64,000 nt of DNA from Allodiplogaster sudhausi (GCA_945643635.1 CALZFC010000251.1:2653001-2717000); one strand, 5' to 3'; numbered from the stretch's first letter, positions 24,959 through 37,140 are shown. Notes: generated by a model from the sequence alone, not told the origin. Numbers and translations: made by a program.

Positions 24959-25059
24959 GCTGCGGATGACTTCGGAGGGAATGGAATTTTCGTGGCATGG
25001 ACTCTAACGGCTCTTAAAAACAACGTCAAATGCTTCCTAAAATTGTTTGTAGACCTATG

Positions 25060-25112
25060 CCGCATGGCTGTGTGGAGTATTGGTACGAATGGCTGGTGTT
25101 CGATTCCTCTTT
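25060..25112 (+). repeat. Second tRNA-like relic
   Basis: A-box-like TGGCTGTGTGG at 25065-25075 and B-box-like TGTTCGATTCC at 25097-25107. It lies within 130 bp of the previous relic. Confidence 0.35.
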
Positions 25113-25803
25113 TGAACCAATTTATTCATTCTTTTGCAAGATTTTTTTGACGTAGTTTTTTACTTGTAAGATTAAAAGTCACTAGATCAGACAAAAGGAT
25201 GCTAAATGGCATCTGCAACTGAAATTTAAAGTAATTCTATTACAACTGCCTTCATAAATTGCACTGAAACGATTACACATTGACACACTACGAACTGTGA
25301 TGGTCCTGCACCACTAAATTCACCAGATTTTCATTTTGCATTATTTTGACATTTTATGCTCAATTATGGTAAAACCCGAGTGCCTGAATCCGAATATGCA
25401 AACCAAATCGGACATTTTCGGACATTTTTTTTTTGATCGGACATTTTGGAACTTTCCGAAAGTTCCGAAAGTTCCTGCACCCCTGGTTGTTGGGCGATGC
25501 TGTACATATGCTAAAGCAAAATTTGTAAATAAACATAAAAGTAATAATTTGCTTACACAAATGAATCGGCCAGTTCTCCTTCAATACAATGCTTTAAATT
25601 CCATTTTTCTCTTTACGTATTTCACGATTATTTTCTGCACATTTCGCTTCAATAATTCAATAATTTTTCTTAAAGGAGGTTTAGAGCTGTTAACTCCTAA
25701 CACGAAATGGCCGATCAGATAGTACGATTGGTTTAAGCAACGTGATTTTGGAAATTTGCCAAGATCTTTGCTTCTTAACTAAAGCAAGCAATTGCCAAGA
25801 CTA

Positions 25804-26224
25804 CCGTATTTTCTCTATTAGTACCCCCCCCCCTTTATTAGAACCCCCCCTCTAATAGTACCCCCTCTGATAAAGCCATTGAAAAATAGAACCCCTCCCT
25901 CTAGTAGAACCCCCCTCCAATAGTGCCCCCCCTAACAGCCTCAGCTCGAGACGGATCCTGGAGGCATGGGATGCTCTCCCCAATGAACTGATTGCAGATT
26001 CATTCAAAATATGTGGTAAAATGGATATTCCAGTGATGATTCCTTTGAATTCGAGCTATGATTCTTCTTTTTTTGAGAAGAAATTTTTTTTATTAAACTT
26101 TTAGTGTCTCACATTGAAAAATTGTACCCCTCCCTCTAGTAGAACCCCTCCCTCTAATAGTGCCCCCCTCTGGCAAGGGTATTGAAAAATAGAACCCCCG
26201 GGGGTACTAATAGAGAAAATACAG
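25804..26224. mobile_element. C-rich MITE, copy 3
   Basis: 421 bp, from CCGTATTTTCTCTATTAGTA to its inverse ending ACAG, with TA on each side. The paralogous left block has no insertion near 8355-8372, which fixes the element boundaries and supports a TA target. Confidence 0.85.
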
Positions 26225-26577
26225 TATTTTAAATTGGCGTTCTGCGTCTAGTAGTGAGTCGTGCATGTTTCGGCATATATTTCATAGCCTATGGAACCAT
26301 ATTGCACCCTCGCTGGTCATCATATGCTCCGAAGAAACCTTCTAGGCCATAATTTAGTTTTTGATAAATGTTAAATTTAAAGTTCCATGTAAAACATTAA
26401 TATTCCCTTACAAGTAGACTCAGGCAACGCTTTTCAGATGGAAAATACTCCTTTAACTTTTGGTATAGAAAATTGACTCTTTGCTGATGCATTCGCAAGC
26501 TCAATCCGGACAGGCTCACAGAATCATTAATTTTGAGTTTTCGCCTCCTTTAAGTTCTAGATAAATAATTGGTTTAG

Positions 26578-28155
26578 CAATAAATTTAAATTCAGCGCTA
26601 ATTTCATCATCGCAATGTGTATAGAAAGATGTATCGCCGTTTATCTTCCGCATGTTTTCCAGCGTATAGGTAGGAATAAGAGAGAAAAATCAGTGAGGGA
26701 GAAAGCGAGAGAAGAGATACCTTTAGAGAGAGAGAGAGAATTTAAATATGACAGAGAGACTTTGGGAAAAAACATTGAGTGGGAGTGAGAGAAGCAGGTG
26801 TGCAGAGAGAGAGAGAGAGAATACAAAAACTCTTCAGGAAGAGCCTCCAGATTCATCGTAGTCACTGTAATAGTTGTCTTCGCCATCGCCATTTCCATAC
26901 CGACCGCTTTATTAGTCAATTATATCGAGATTATCAACTCTGATATGAATATGACGTCAGTCGCTTTAATTTATTTTTTTTTTAAATTTATTCTTATATA
27001 TTTGTATTCACGCAATTATCTATACAAAGATGTAAACTCTGCTTTCTCATCTTCACTTTTGATTCTTTAGATTATGGGAGCCTGTGTTCAACGTGGAGCT
27101 GTTCAATACCGATGCATACCGCGTCTATCAATTGGTCAAGGAGGTGACCTTTATTCAATAATCGAAAAAAATCTAATAGTCATTTCGCGATCGAACAAAA
27201 ACATATCGACTATAAAAATACAGTATATAAAAAATGCAGGCAAGTATACGATGGCTACCGGAACTTTTCATAACACCATTAACTGCCGCCATCGTCATCA
27301 AACTTCTTATGCTCCAGTGCAATCATCGACACCTTTTATATCTTCTATTCGTTTTTCTTTCTCTGCCTCTTCTGTTCTCTCTCTCTGTCTGTCTCTCCCT
27401 CTCTTCCTTTTCACGCTCTCTCTCTCTTCCTTTACACGCACTCTCTCTCTCTTCCTTTACACGCACTCTCTCTCTTCCTTTTCACGCTCTCTCTCACTCT
27501 GTTCCAGGAATGCCTCCATGGCGAACTCGAACCAGTGGCAGCCCTCTGTCTTGATTCTCGTAACCTCGCTCGTCTTCATTGTGTGTCGTTTGCCAGGCAC
27601 TGTTAGTGAAGCATTGTAAATTAAACTCTCAAATTTCCTAATTTCATGCTCTTCATATTCAGGCAAAATAGCGCGAAATCAAAATAAGTTTTTGCCTTTT
27701 TATTAAGATGAAAACCCGTTTAGATTTTGATCATTCTTGTTTTCCTTGACCTCCGTTACTTGTCCTGGTACAACGTGCTCGATATGTTCAGCGTAATCGT
27801 TGGGAGCCTCTCGTTAGTCATTTGAATTATTTTTTTTAAATATATTTTCAAAATTAATAGCAAACACAAATGTCCTATTAAAATTTTTCTAGATGTTATC
27901 AAATATGTTTCATAATGACAATTATTGCTGTTTTTAATGTTATTATATATTCTTAACTTATTATATATTCTTAATGTCTATACAGATGAAGATGATCTAA
28001 TCGACAATTTAGATTCGTTCTCGATCTGTATGAGGTACGCCATCTTTTTAAAGGAGTATCGTAATGTGGTTGGCCGCATTTTTTGCTACTGCAGATCTCG
28101 CCGAAAGGCTACGGTAGAAACGATACCAACAATCGCAGCGCAGCAGCAGTTCTAA
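26578..28155 (+). CDS. Rhodopsin-like GPCR, right copy (5' end not found)
   Basis: Exons 26578-26669, 26838-26955, 27071-27143, 27240-27316 and 27508-27601 follow in phase, and a last exon 27986-28155 ends in TAA. They encode TM3 with FSANFIIAMCIERCIAVYLP, TM4 (FIVVTVIVVFAIAISIP), loop 2 (LWEPVFNVELFN), TM5 (PELFITPLTAAIVIKLLML), TM6 (SVLILVTSLVFIVCRLPG), and a TM7/C-tail exon with DNLDSFSICMRYAIFLKEYR and CYCRSRRK. The ERC in place of DRY is followed by IAVYLP. The family senses peptides or other ligands at the cell surface through G proteins; the ligand is unknown. TM1-TM2 exons are not recognised. The phase between 27601 and 27986 does not match directly, so a small exon or other splice site is missing, or the gene is also damaged. 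Confidence 0.6.
27380..27506 (+). repeat. CT-rich microsatellite with tandem CTTCCTTTACACG units
   Basis: Lies before the TM6 exon, as in the left copy but expanded by short tandem units. It supplies the polypyrimidine tract. Confidence 0.85.
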
Positions 28156-28230
28156 CGAAGTGACAATGGCTCGCGACTGTAACAGTTGCGAATTATGAAG
28201 CGTTTTTTACTCTCTTTTCATCTCAATGAG

Positions 28231-29540
28231 CATAGATAGCTTCTTAGGTCACTTTAAACAGCCGTAAACACATCTTTTTCGATGTTTATGAGATGCATAT
28301 TGTAAATGTGATCTGCTTAAACTAAAACAACATTGAAGTATGATTGTTAAAAACTATTTAAACGTGCGAGAAGTTTGCATCCCATTTTTCACTAGATTCC
28401 GGAGCAATTCACTTATTTTGCCATAATCTCCTAAGATTCAATTTGGATGCACTGGACTTGTCAGGGAAATCGTGGTACTTACGCATCGTAAAAACGCTAA
28501 TTAGAAGTAAAATACTTTAGATATAAAATGAGCTATATTAATCTAAAGTAAATAATCAATTCAAAATAATACCTTATTTAAGAGATGACTACAACACGGA
28601 TTACAGAGCATACTAGGTATAGCAATAGTTAGAGGCTCTATACCTACATACATATGTAGTCTGTTCTCATTTTCCAATTCAAATGTTTGACGGATTTTTT
28701 TATAGTTCAGACATCTTTATTTTACTGTAACGGGTTGTTCCTTCCAAAAATTCACTTGATCTTCAATTGTTGACTACACAGAGAGAATATACTAATATCT
28801 TACGAAAGGACGTTCGAATATATTCTTGTCATGCTGACTCAGTGTATGCATCTTTTTGGAATTTAAGTGAAGTTTAGCCATCTTCCATAGTAAACCGGAC
28901 ATAAAATCAGCATGTCTTCACTATATGTGGTCGTTCAAGTTTTACTCAACCTTTGTGTCAGTTTTGTTCCAAGATTACTAGTAAGGTTGATCTTCACGAA
29001 AAAATTCTAATATATTATGAAACGAATGTATTCGTGAATAATACAGGGAGAATTAATTCATCGTAAAATGTCCTCGCAATGTTTATTTAACAATTGTGCG
29101 ATTATCAGACTGAGCCCTTTCGGATATTTAAAATAAATAAAAAAAAGCACCACCAAATAACCCCGATAATAAAATTGCAAGTGTATTAAATGAAAACACG
29201 GCCTAACGCCCGTGATCTGTTCACAAGGTAGCAAAGTAGTTGTCAATATCGGATACCATGTTATCTGGCAAATAAGGTTTATAAAAAATATATGCCCACA
29301 GATATTTATTAAAACAAAAATAGGCAAACAATTACTAAGATGAATGTTAATGGATTTGGGCTTCTCAAATACTGTTATGAGATAGTGTGTACATGTATAT
29401 GTACATATATCAACTCAAGGAACCCGATGAGATAACATTAGGCAATCCGATGCTCTTTTTTTAATTATGCGTCTCTTTCTTTCTCTGTCCTTCTTTCCCT
29501 CTCCCTCTTTCTCTCTCTATCTCTCTCACTCTCTCTCCCT
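28231..29540. other. Intergenic; no recognised gene
   Basis: AT-rich. It contains repeat R2 copy 2. TTTATT at 29305-29310 is a candidate minus-strand poly(A) signal (AATAAA) for the FMO gene, about 230 bp past its stop. CT microsatellite at 29470-29540. Confidence 0.5.
28760..29205. repeat. Dispersed repeat R2, copy 2
   Basis: Collinear with 22420-22640 but with extra sequence in the middle. The shared ends are GTTGACTACACA and AAATTGCAAGTGTATTAAAT. Confidence 0.55.
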
Positions 29541-32108
29541 CTATCCCATAATGACTCGCCAAACATAGTTGACCCCGGGTCGCGCGCGCATGGTCTCGCG
29601 CGTTCTGCGAGTGCGCGTAGCGTTGAAAACTCGCTCTTCCAAACCGAGGATCGCGTCGCGGGCACCCGGCCAAGGATGATCTCCCTGGAAGGGAAGAGAA
29701 AGAGAGAGAAAGAGAGAGAGGGAGAGAGAACAGAAAGGAGGAGAGAGAGAGAGAGAGAGATAGAGAGGGAGAGAGAAAGGGTGGAGAGAAGCTTCAGGTT
29801 AGAAAGACAACGAGAAATCTAGCAAATTATCAGGAGAGAGGTAGAAAGAAGGTTAATGAAATAGAGAGAGAGAGATAGTGAAGAGAGAGAGAAAAAGGAG
29901 ATTGATATTAAATTGAGGTGAGAGAAATAGAAGGAAGCTGACATCCAGTCGATACTGATACGGCACGAGTCCCTTGGTGAAGAGTGCGTACGCGAGTCGC
30001 GGATCCGCGAGCCATCGTCGCCAGAGAACAGGCGCGACACCGAGAAGCGCCGCCAGCTTCTCCATGTACACCACGTAGTCCACCTGATTGTTAGGCATTC
30101 GTTGATTTGCACATACATTTTGTCTACTTTTTTATCTGACTGAATTTATTTGTGTACATCTGTTGGCGAAGTTGTTGAAATTTTTTTTAAGGAAGATTGG
30201 CAATGATTTTTTAATAATATTACTAATTGAAGCTTACATATATTTATAAAGGATGGCTATCACCAAAGTAATTAGGTGAGATTTAAAAATTGCCTCGCAT
30301 CCTTGCTCTATCATATGTGTGTGCTATTTCATGCGACAAGCGAGAATACGAGTTTCTACTCCTGAAATCGGAGCTCGTCTCTCATGTGGTTTCAAGCAGA
30401 ATGCCGAGTTAGATACATATGTACATATGTAACTCCATGAATTTTGTTCTAGAAGACGATGAATCAACAACTCCAGGAATTGCTTCTCAAAAGAAAGAAA
30501 TGCAAAAACAAAATTCTTAAGAAACGTACAAAACTATTTAGAAAAAAAAAAGATAATTTCAAATTTTTTTACCGCGCCAAATGGGAAAGTTGTCACCGTC
30601 ATGGTCAGTTCATGTGGTTTCAATCAAGCAGGAGGATGAGTTAGAAAATTCCGTGATTTTGTCTGGAAGACGACGCCGAAACTGCGAGTTTAATGCGATT
30701 TGCCAACTAGCACACCAAGCTAAAAAGAGAGAGCCTACGAAAACGCGCGGCAATTCAAAACCGATTTAAGTATTATTGTTTTTTCCGGTGATTAGTATCC
30801 CCCCTTTAAAGTGCTCGCCTGAATGGTGTGCCGTCTGCTCGAGACGAACTCTTCAGCCATCCTCTTCTGATCTTCGTCAATGTCCCTCTGCATGCCAAGT
30901 GCAGGCGGAAGGCGAATGCGTCCTTGTATTGTTTTAAAGATTATTTAGTATATCGTTTATTTATATTTTTTGTCAAAAAATAAAATTAAAGTCAAAAGGA
31001 ATTTTTATTAGACATATTTAACTATATTTTAAACAAAAAAAATTAACAAAAAAAAAATATAAATACATATATTTCCAACCGGCCAGGGACGCCATGAAGA
31101 GTCTGCATTGCATCTCGGAGATGGGCATAATCGAGCCGGTCGGTTGGATCAGCCCAATGACAGCGAGTGTATTCTGTTAAATCATTCATATTCATTAGGG
31201 AATATTTCTCGGCTTTCTATGTTTTTTTTTGAAAATACTATTATTAACAATAACAAGGTTTTTTTTCTTTGCATATGTTTTTTTTTTTAAATTACCAGAC
31301 CATTGCAGTTGCATTTCTCTAAATCCCATGCCCTATTGCCCTTGTGTCGGGCAACAAGGCGTGCAATCAAGGTTCAGTTTTTGGCCCCTTAATAAGTATT
31401 ATCTATATTGTTAGAATACTATGAATTTACTAGTAAAACTACACTTAATTGAAAGATTTAAATTGGCATGCCTTTTCGGCCAAGCACGGCGAGAACATGT
31501 TGAGGTAGAGACGCACTTGGTTCTCCTTCACCGGGATTAGGTTGCCTGCAAGAGAGAAAAAGCGGTCGCGCTATTTCAATTCCAATAAAAAAAAAGTTTC
31601 CGCACTTCGAATTCGCCTGCCTTATTATACCTAATTTTTATTATATTTATTTTACTTTTTTTCAAATACTAGTAGCTTAATGGATTTTAATGCATAAATA
31701 AATTTTAAGAACGAACTTGTAACCAACGTGCATGGAAGAAGACTGGTACAGAGTCATTCTTTTCAAATAACGAGGTGAACAGACGTTATGGTTATGTGCA
31801 TAATATATAATGTTTATACGCATACCGGAGTAAAAAAAAAGAATGAAAGTATTGAATATAAATAATAGTTGACTCATGGCTCGAGGATCTCCGACCTGAT
31901 TCGAGAAGCGGGAAGCCGAAAGAGAAGCCGGTCGCGAAGATGACGACGTTCACGTCATCGACGACCGAGCCATCGTCGAAGAGGACGCCGCGCTCAGAGA
32001 AGGAGGCAATGTTTGGCTTGATCTGGGAAGAAATCTCTGTCTGCAACAATTCTCTCTCTCTCCCTCTCTCTCTCCCCCTCTCTCTGTATTTTTCTCTCCT
32101 TCTCTCTT

Positions 32109-32154
<46 letters not shown>

Positions 32155-35100
32155 TCCCTCTCTCTCCTTCTCTCTCCCTCTCTCTTTCTCTCTCCCTTTC
32201 TCTCTATATCTCTCTCTCCCTCTCTCTCCACAACCCTCCCTCTCTTACAACGGTTCTGCCCGAGATGATTCGATTGGGCAGCTCGTCATTGATGGTGACA
32301 TGCGCTTCGAGTACGCGATGCGCCGGTCGAAGACCGAATCGGCCGTGGTCAAAGCTGGTGAAGATTGTAGAAGAACGATATTTTATTTTAAACTAATTTA
32401 AAAGATAAAATATAGGTAACTTAAAAAAAAGAAGGATATTTTCAATCGAAGAATACCGGTTCTATCTCCGATGATTATATTTTTGCCTCAAAAGTCAAGC
32501 CCACTGGTTTTCTGTTCGATGAAATGTTCAAAGATAGAACTGCCGAAATGGTATCGCGTATTGCTTGCTGTCGGTCTTTACAAAAAGATAGATATGTTTC
32601 CCATATTTGGTATATTATATTCTCACCGCGAATTGATCTTTCGCTGGAGCATAAAGTTCAGAGCTTTCCATGGAAAAAAGCACCTCAGAAGATACATCAC
32701 CCTGAAAGGGGCGAGGATATATATTTTATAATTATTTCAAGAAATTAGAGAGGGATGTCAACTGTATATTTTAAAGGAAAATATGGGATTATTAAAAGTA
32801 ACGACTCATTTTAGGTGTATGCATTATATTAGTATCCTATTGCATTAGATGATAATGATATGCATACGTACAAAGGAAAAAGGGGGGACTATTAAAAGTA
32901 ACGATGAATTTGAGACAGATATGTATAAGAAATGATTATCATCTTGTATTAGTTTTTAAATTATGAAAAAAAGTTGCGACCTATTGAGGAAGGCGAGATC
33001 GGTCGGTTCGCCAAAGTCCCAGACGCGATTCATGACCCACGAGCCAGAGCGGGTCGCGAGATACACCTTGGTAGCCAGATTAAATTTTAATGTTTGAAAA
33101 ACTTGTAAAGTTTTTATGCCATAAATTTGCAAATAATTTTTTTAATAACGAATTAACTATCGTTTTAATGAACTTTGCATCACAGTAGTAATTAAGGAAG
33201 ATTAATTTGGTTGAAATGTGGAAAATAAAAAGAAGAAAACCTTCTTCGAAATCTTGCCCAGCTCGACGGCAATGTCTGCGCCCGAATTTCCAATGCCAAC
33301 GACAACGACCTTCTTGTCTTCGAAGCCCTTAAAAGCAAATTTAAATTTGCTCCCTTCATAAGAATATGAGAGAGAGGGAACATGTAGAAAATCAAAATTC
33401 AGAAAATGTTTGGCTAAAAACAGTTGATTAATCCTTTCAATTTACCGAAATATGGGATATGGATATGAATTATGCACTATACATTCATACGTAGATTTCC
33501 TCATAACGATACTGTGAACAGGTTGTTTTGATTTGATGTGTCAGGCAAATATTGAAAATGCTTAAGTTGACCGCTTGGTCCATGGGAAATGTACGATTCA
33601 TTAACCTGATGATCCTTGTAGTCGTGCGAATGCATGAGCTTTCCCTGTAATTCATTTCATTTTTCTAACGTTTTTCAGTTATTAGGCTTTCCTTAACAAT
33701 AAGAATTCTTTGAATCTTTAAACTGCCTGTCACAACTCCAATGACCCGATAAAAAAATAATCAATGGAAACAAAAGAAAATCCGTGATAACATTGAAATT
33801 TGCAATTTTAGAAGGGTATGTTGTTTTTTATGTTTATCAATTACTAGTTGTTTGAAGGTAAAGAATTGAATAATTTAATAACCCCTTCCAAACCTGGAAC
33901 GCCTCCTGGCCAGGAAAGGGCGTCGGCCAGTGCGGCTCTGTGTGATGCCCCGTGCAGAGGAGCACGGCATCAAAACACTCTTCCGCCGAGTTATTCGTGC
34001 TAACCATAAGGATATATTTTTTAACTACTTTTTTGTTATTGTTACAATTATATGTAAACAAATTCTTACTATTTACAGTTATGTTGTATATATTTTTTTA
34101 AATTATATATGAGGAAAAGAACTAAAACAAAGAAAAAGAGAGTAAGAATGATAGGCAGAGAGACTCCAAGCCCTATACTTTCACTCTTCCAAATATTGCC
34201 TTTACACCTCTCTTCTTTCCCCATCCTCCTTTGACCATCCTCTTCAGTCAATCACTCAACAAATGTCAGACTCTCTTTCTCTCTCTCTCTTTCTCCTCTT
34301 TCCTCCCTCACTCGTTTCTCTTTCTCTAGCTCTCACTCACTTCCACTCTCTCCCATTTTCTCGCGCTCTCTCGTCCCCTCGCTCCCATTCTCTCTCTCAA
34401 TCTCTCTCTCTCTCTCTTCCTCTCTCTCTCTTTCCCTGTCTCCCGTTCTCTCTCTCCTTCACTCTCTTTCTCTCTCCCTCTCCTTCATTCTCTTTCTCTC
34501 TCCCTTTGCTTCCCCACTGTCTCGTACTCAGACCCCTCCGCCAACCTGTCCCTATATGCGACCAGCCACTGCCCGCTCTCCGCAAAGTTCTCAGCTCTCT
34601 TGACGTCGAGTACCTCGTGATTGAGTAGGATGTGCTTCAGCAGATTGAAACTAAGTATGGAGAGGGCAACAAAGCAAACTGTTTCTAATAATACATCGCG
34701 TTAATGTACAGTTGAAAATAAACAACTAAATGCTAAATAAGTAACAATATAAATATTTATTTCAAAAGAAAATATTTTAAATAATAAGTATAAAAAAGAT
34801 ACTGCTGAGCATAGCTGCGAAAGTACTCGAGTAGCTCCGTGTTGTGCATGAAATTTGCGGCGTCCGCGGGAGGCGGGAAGTCCGAGTAGGCTGTCATTTC
34901 TTTGGAAGTGTTGATGACCGTGCTCTTCATCACGGTGCCCTCGCCTCAAGGTAAATTACATTATTTTCTTTGACTCGCATAGTATCTTGCATGTTAGCGA
35001 TTTGCGCTTGTTTACCCTATAATACTTTGTTCCCGCCAGCTAGAAATCTTACGAATTTAAAACGAGTCGTATTTCTTTAAAGACATCAATTCATACCTAT

Positions 35101-35734
35101 AAGCAGTACAAAAGAAAAGATTCACCAACGAGGTATTTTATTCAAAACTTAGATAAAATTTCAGGAACTTTTGATTGAAAAAAGAAAGAGTGGCCGAAAA
35201 ATAAAGTCACAAAAACCTGGACAAGGCTCTGGCTTGAAGCGCCACAGTCCGCCAATGTCGTCGCTCTTCTCGAAGCAGGCTACCTGTAATTTTTTTTATT
35301 TCTGCAAAATGTTAAATATATTTGCATAAATTCTGTAAAAAGCGTTTATTTACACATTAATACATTGTGTAATTTACATATGTAAAGAGGTACTCGACGA
35401 AAAAAAAAACATCACCTTCCTTTATCTTTCCAATATTATCAGATCGCTTTATGAAAACAAGTATTTAATCATCTTTTTTCCTTTTCTTTCTTTTAGATAC
35501 TCTGGAATATGTCTCATGGTCTGTTGATGCATTCGGCGGTCGTCATCAGAATCAAGCAACATGTGTGTGCAAGGAAAGTCTTGACTAATACTTCCTATAA
35601 AAATTTATAATCAGAAAAATTCTCTTTTTTTTACAAATATTTTCCACCAGTTTGCCAACCTGGAAACCCTCATCGAGCGCCCATTTAATGGCAGGAAGGC
35701 CAGATGCGCCCGCGCCCACGACAGCAATGCGCAT
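29541..35734 (-). CDS. Flavin-containing monooxygenase, complete 16-exon gene
   Basis: NADPH- and FAD-dependent enzyme that oxygenates nitrogen- and sulfur-containing substrates; animal FMOs act at the ER. Exons, 5' to 3': 35734-35660, 35283-35217, 34944-34803, 34650-34528 (3' end uncertain), 33999-33894, 33644-33606, 33327-33241, 33066-32981, 32701-32627, 32354-32249, 32040-31896, 31545-31472, 31173-31080, 30922-30819, 30083-29943, 29684-29541. The phases join into about 535 residues, the usual animal FMO length. Residues 5-13 are the FAD motif VVGAGASGL. FQGKLMHSHDY (170-180) is the FMO signature, VVGIGNSG (193-200) the NADPH site and FATGF (337-341) the conserved late motif. The C-terminus has PWPGARDAI and ends without a hydrophobic tail. 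Two introns use GC donors (after 31472 and 30819). No disabling change was seen. Several introns carry long CT/GA tracts. Confidence 0.93.
29690..29925. repeat. GA microsatellite in last FMO intron
   Basis: GA-rich on the plus strand, and therefore pyrimidine-rich in the transcript before the last exon. Confidence 0.85.
32050..32240. repeat. CT microsatellite in FMO intron 10
   Basis: Dense CT repeats between the exons ending at 32249 and starting at 32040. Open frames through it are low complexity. Confidence 0.9.
34270..34512. repeat. CT microsatellite in FMO intron 4
   Basis: CT/CTTT-rich tract directly downstream of exon 4 in the transcript sense. On the transcript strand it is purine-rich. 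Confidence 0.85.
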
Positions 35735-36886
35735 ATTGCTTGCCCGTTCTACATATAAAACATCCTTTGAAAAAAATAATAAAGAGAACGCGAAAGTTTA
35801 CTAGTTCGCCATTAAATATTGGGCATAGCAAAGAATAAATCAAACTCATAGCATTTAAAAGTAAGCGATAGAAAAAAAAAACTAAATCAATGAAAGGAAT
35901 GCTTAAAACTTTTCGGCTGGTCTATAGGAACAAGCCAAGTGATTGGCGGAACACGATGCGCTGCTCTGCGAAATCCGAGCAAAATCGCCGTAGCGGAATG
36001 TGATGAGTTGACACTTTGCATGACCAGGGAAGAGCGAAGATGTTGAGAGATGAAGAGGGAGAAAGAGAGGGAGAGAGATACATAGAGGGTTACAGAGAGA
36101 GAAAGAAACAGAGAGCTACATAGAGCAAGAGAGAGACAGAGAGAGAAAGTTAGGAAGCGTGGACATAAAGAGGGAAAGATAATGTGATGTAGGAAAAAAG
36201 TGTATACAAAAGATAGAGCTCCATAAATGGAATGGCATGTCTGCAGGATGAGTTGATAGAAAGTGTGGTGGTGAGAAAGAGGAGGGTAGACGAAGACAAA
36301 AACGTGTAAAGAAATAGAGAAGAAGAGAAAGAGTGAGAGAACAGAGTGAGGAGTGGGAAAAGGGAACGAGAGAGATGGAGAGAGAGAGAAAGAGAGTTGG
36401 CAGAGAAAGAGAAGAGAGAAAGCGAGTGAGCACAAACCGCAAGCGGATGAGAGCTTTCTTTGAGGGGGATAGTGCACTTGAAAACCAGCCCTTTCTCCGC
36501 CCGGCAGCTTTTGCGGTGGAAGAGAAAATAGAGCGAGAGAGAGAGGGCGAGAGAGAGAGAAAGAGCGAGAGAGAGAAAGAGAGGGAGAGAGAAAGAAAGA
36601 GAAAGAGAGAACGAGAGAGAAAAGGGGGAGAGGGAGAGTGAAAGTGATTGGTGCCAGCGGCAGGAGAAGAGCGAACTGTGTGGACTAATGAATGGACAAG
36701 GGGAAACAAGCTTGGGCAATTGAAGGAGAGCGAACAACAGATCCCCATGCGATTCTAACACATCCAAATACTTCGAAACATTGGCGCTGGATTCAAAAGT
36801 TCACACTATGGGAACAATTATTTAAACTTGTTTAAACGTTCCGCACTTTCAGTCTTTTATGTTACCTGCCAAATCTTAAACAACAT
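35735..36886. other. FMO upstream region with 600-bp GA tract
   Basis: GA-rich from about 36045 to 36646. No exon was identified. The long minus-strand open frames here (up to 210 codons, nearly all Ser/Leu/Phe) are translations of the tract. This stretch should contain the FMO promoter. Confidence 0.6.
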
Positions 36887-36905
36887 CCCCTAGACCATCT
36901 TGGCC
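36887..36905 (-). pseudogene. tRNA-Pro 5' stub
   Basis: Nineteen bases matching the first part of tRNA-Pro (acceptor and D arm, with an AA change). It lies one unit away from the intact minus-strand copy and is joined to it by the array-type spacer. Confidence 0.6.
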
Positions 36906-36973
36906 ATTCTTGTATTTATTTGCCTGTTCATTCACTTTCCTCAACAATGCCTGAGGGCAGAGTCTAAAAGTCT

Positions 36974-37045
36974 GGGCCGAACCGGGATTCGAACCCGGGA
37001 CCTCTCGCACCCGAAGCGAGAATCATACCCCTAGACCATCCGGCC
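36974..37045 (-). tRNA. tRNA-Pro(CGG), minus strand
   Basis: Identical in all functional parts to the array consensus at 54-64 kb: acceptor GGCCGGA paired with TTCGGCC, anticodon loop TTCGGGT (anticodon CGG, reads CCG), and T arm CCGGG-TTCGAAT-CCCGG. AGACTTTTAGACT follows on the transcript strand and gives a T4 terminator. Its 36973-36910 flank resembles the array spacer. The tandem duplication that starts at 36994 takes its left boundary inside this gene. Confidence 0.93.
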
Positions 37046-37107
37046 ACGCTTGTATTTGCTCATTCACTTTCCTCACAACAGTGCCTGAAGGCAGAGTCTA
37101 AACGTAT

Positions 37108-37140
37108 GGGCTGAACAACCGGAAGCGAGAAGCATACCGA
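37108..37140 (-). pseudogene. Decayed tRNA-Pro with internal deletion
   Basis: Retains the 3' acceptor, anticodon stem and part of the D arm, but has lost most of the T arm and the anticodon loop bases. The same relic recurs in all five tandem units. Confidence 0.6.

Larger units (their letters stand above)
25508..28230. repeat. Segmental duplication block 2, right copy
   Basis: Counterpart of 8085-10665 without the TTAA insertion but with MITE copy 3. Divergence is moderate, so the duplication is not recent. Confidence 0.85.

Noticed and set aside
31940..32401. Open frame of 153 codons over the CT tract at 32.1 kb
   Set aside because: It lies on the opposite strand to FMO exons 10 and 11, and the middle is microsatellite.
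34263..34628. Plus-strand open frame of 121 codons
   Set aside because: CT microsatellite plus the antisense of FMO exon 4.
36116..36767. Overlapping minus-strand open frames of about 200 codons rich in Ser, Leu and Phe
   Set aside because: They are low-complexity translations of a GA/CT tract, open in several frames at once.
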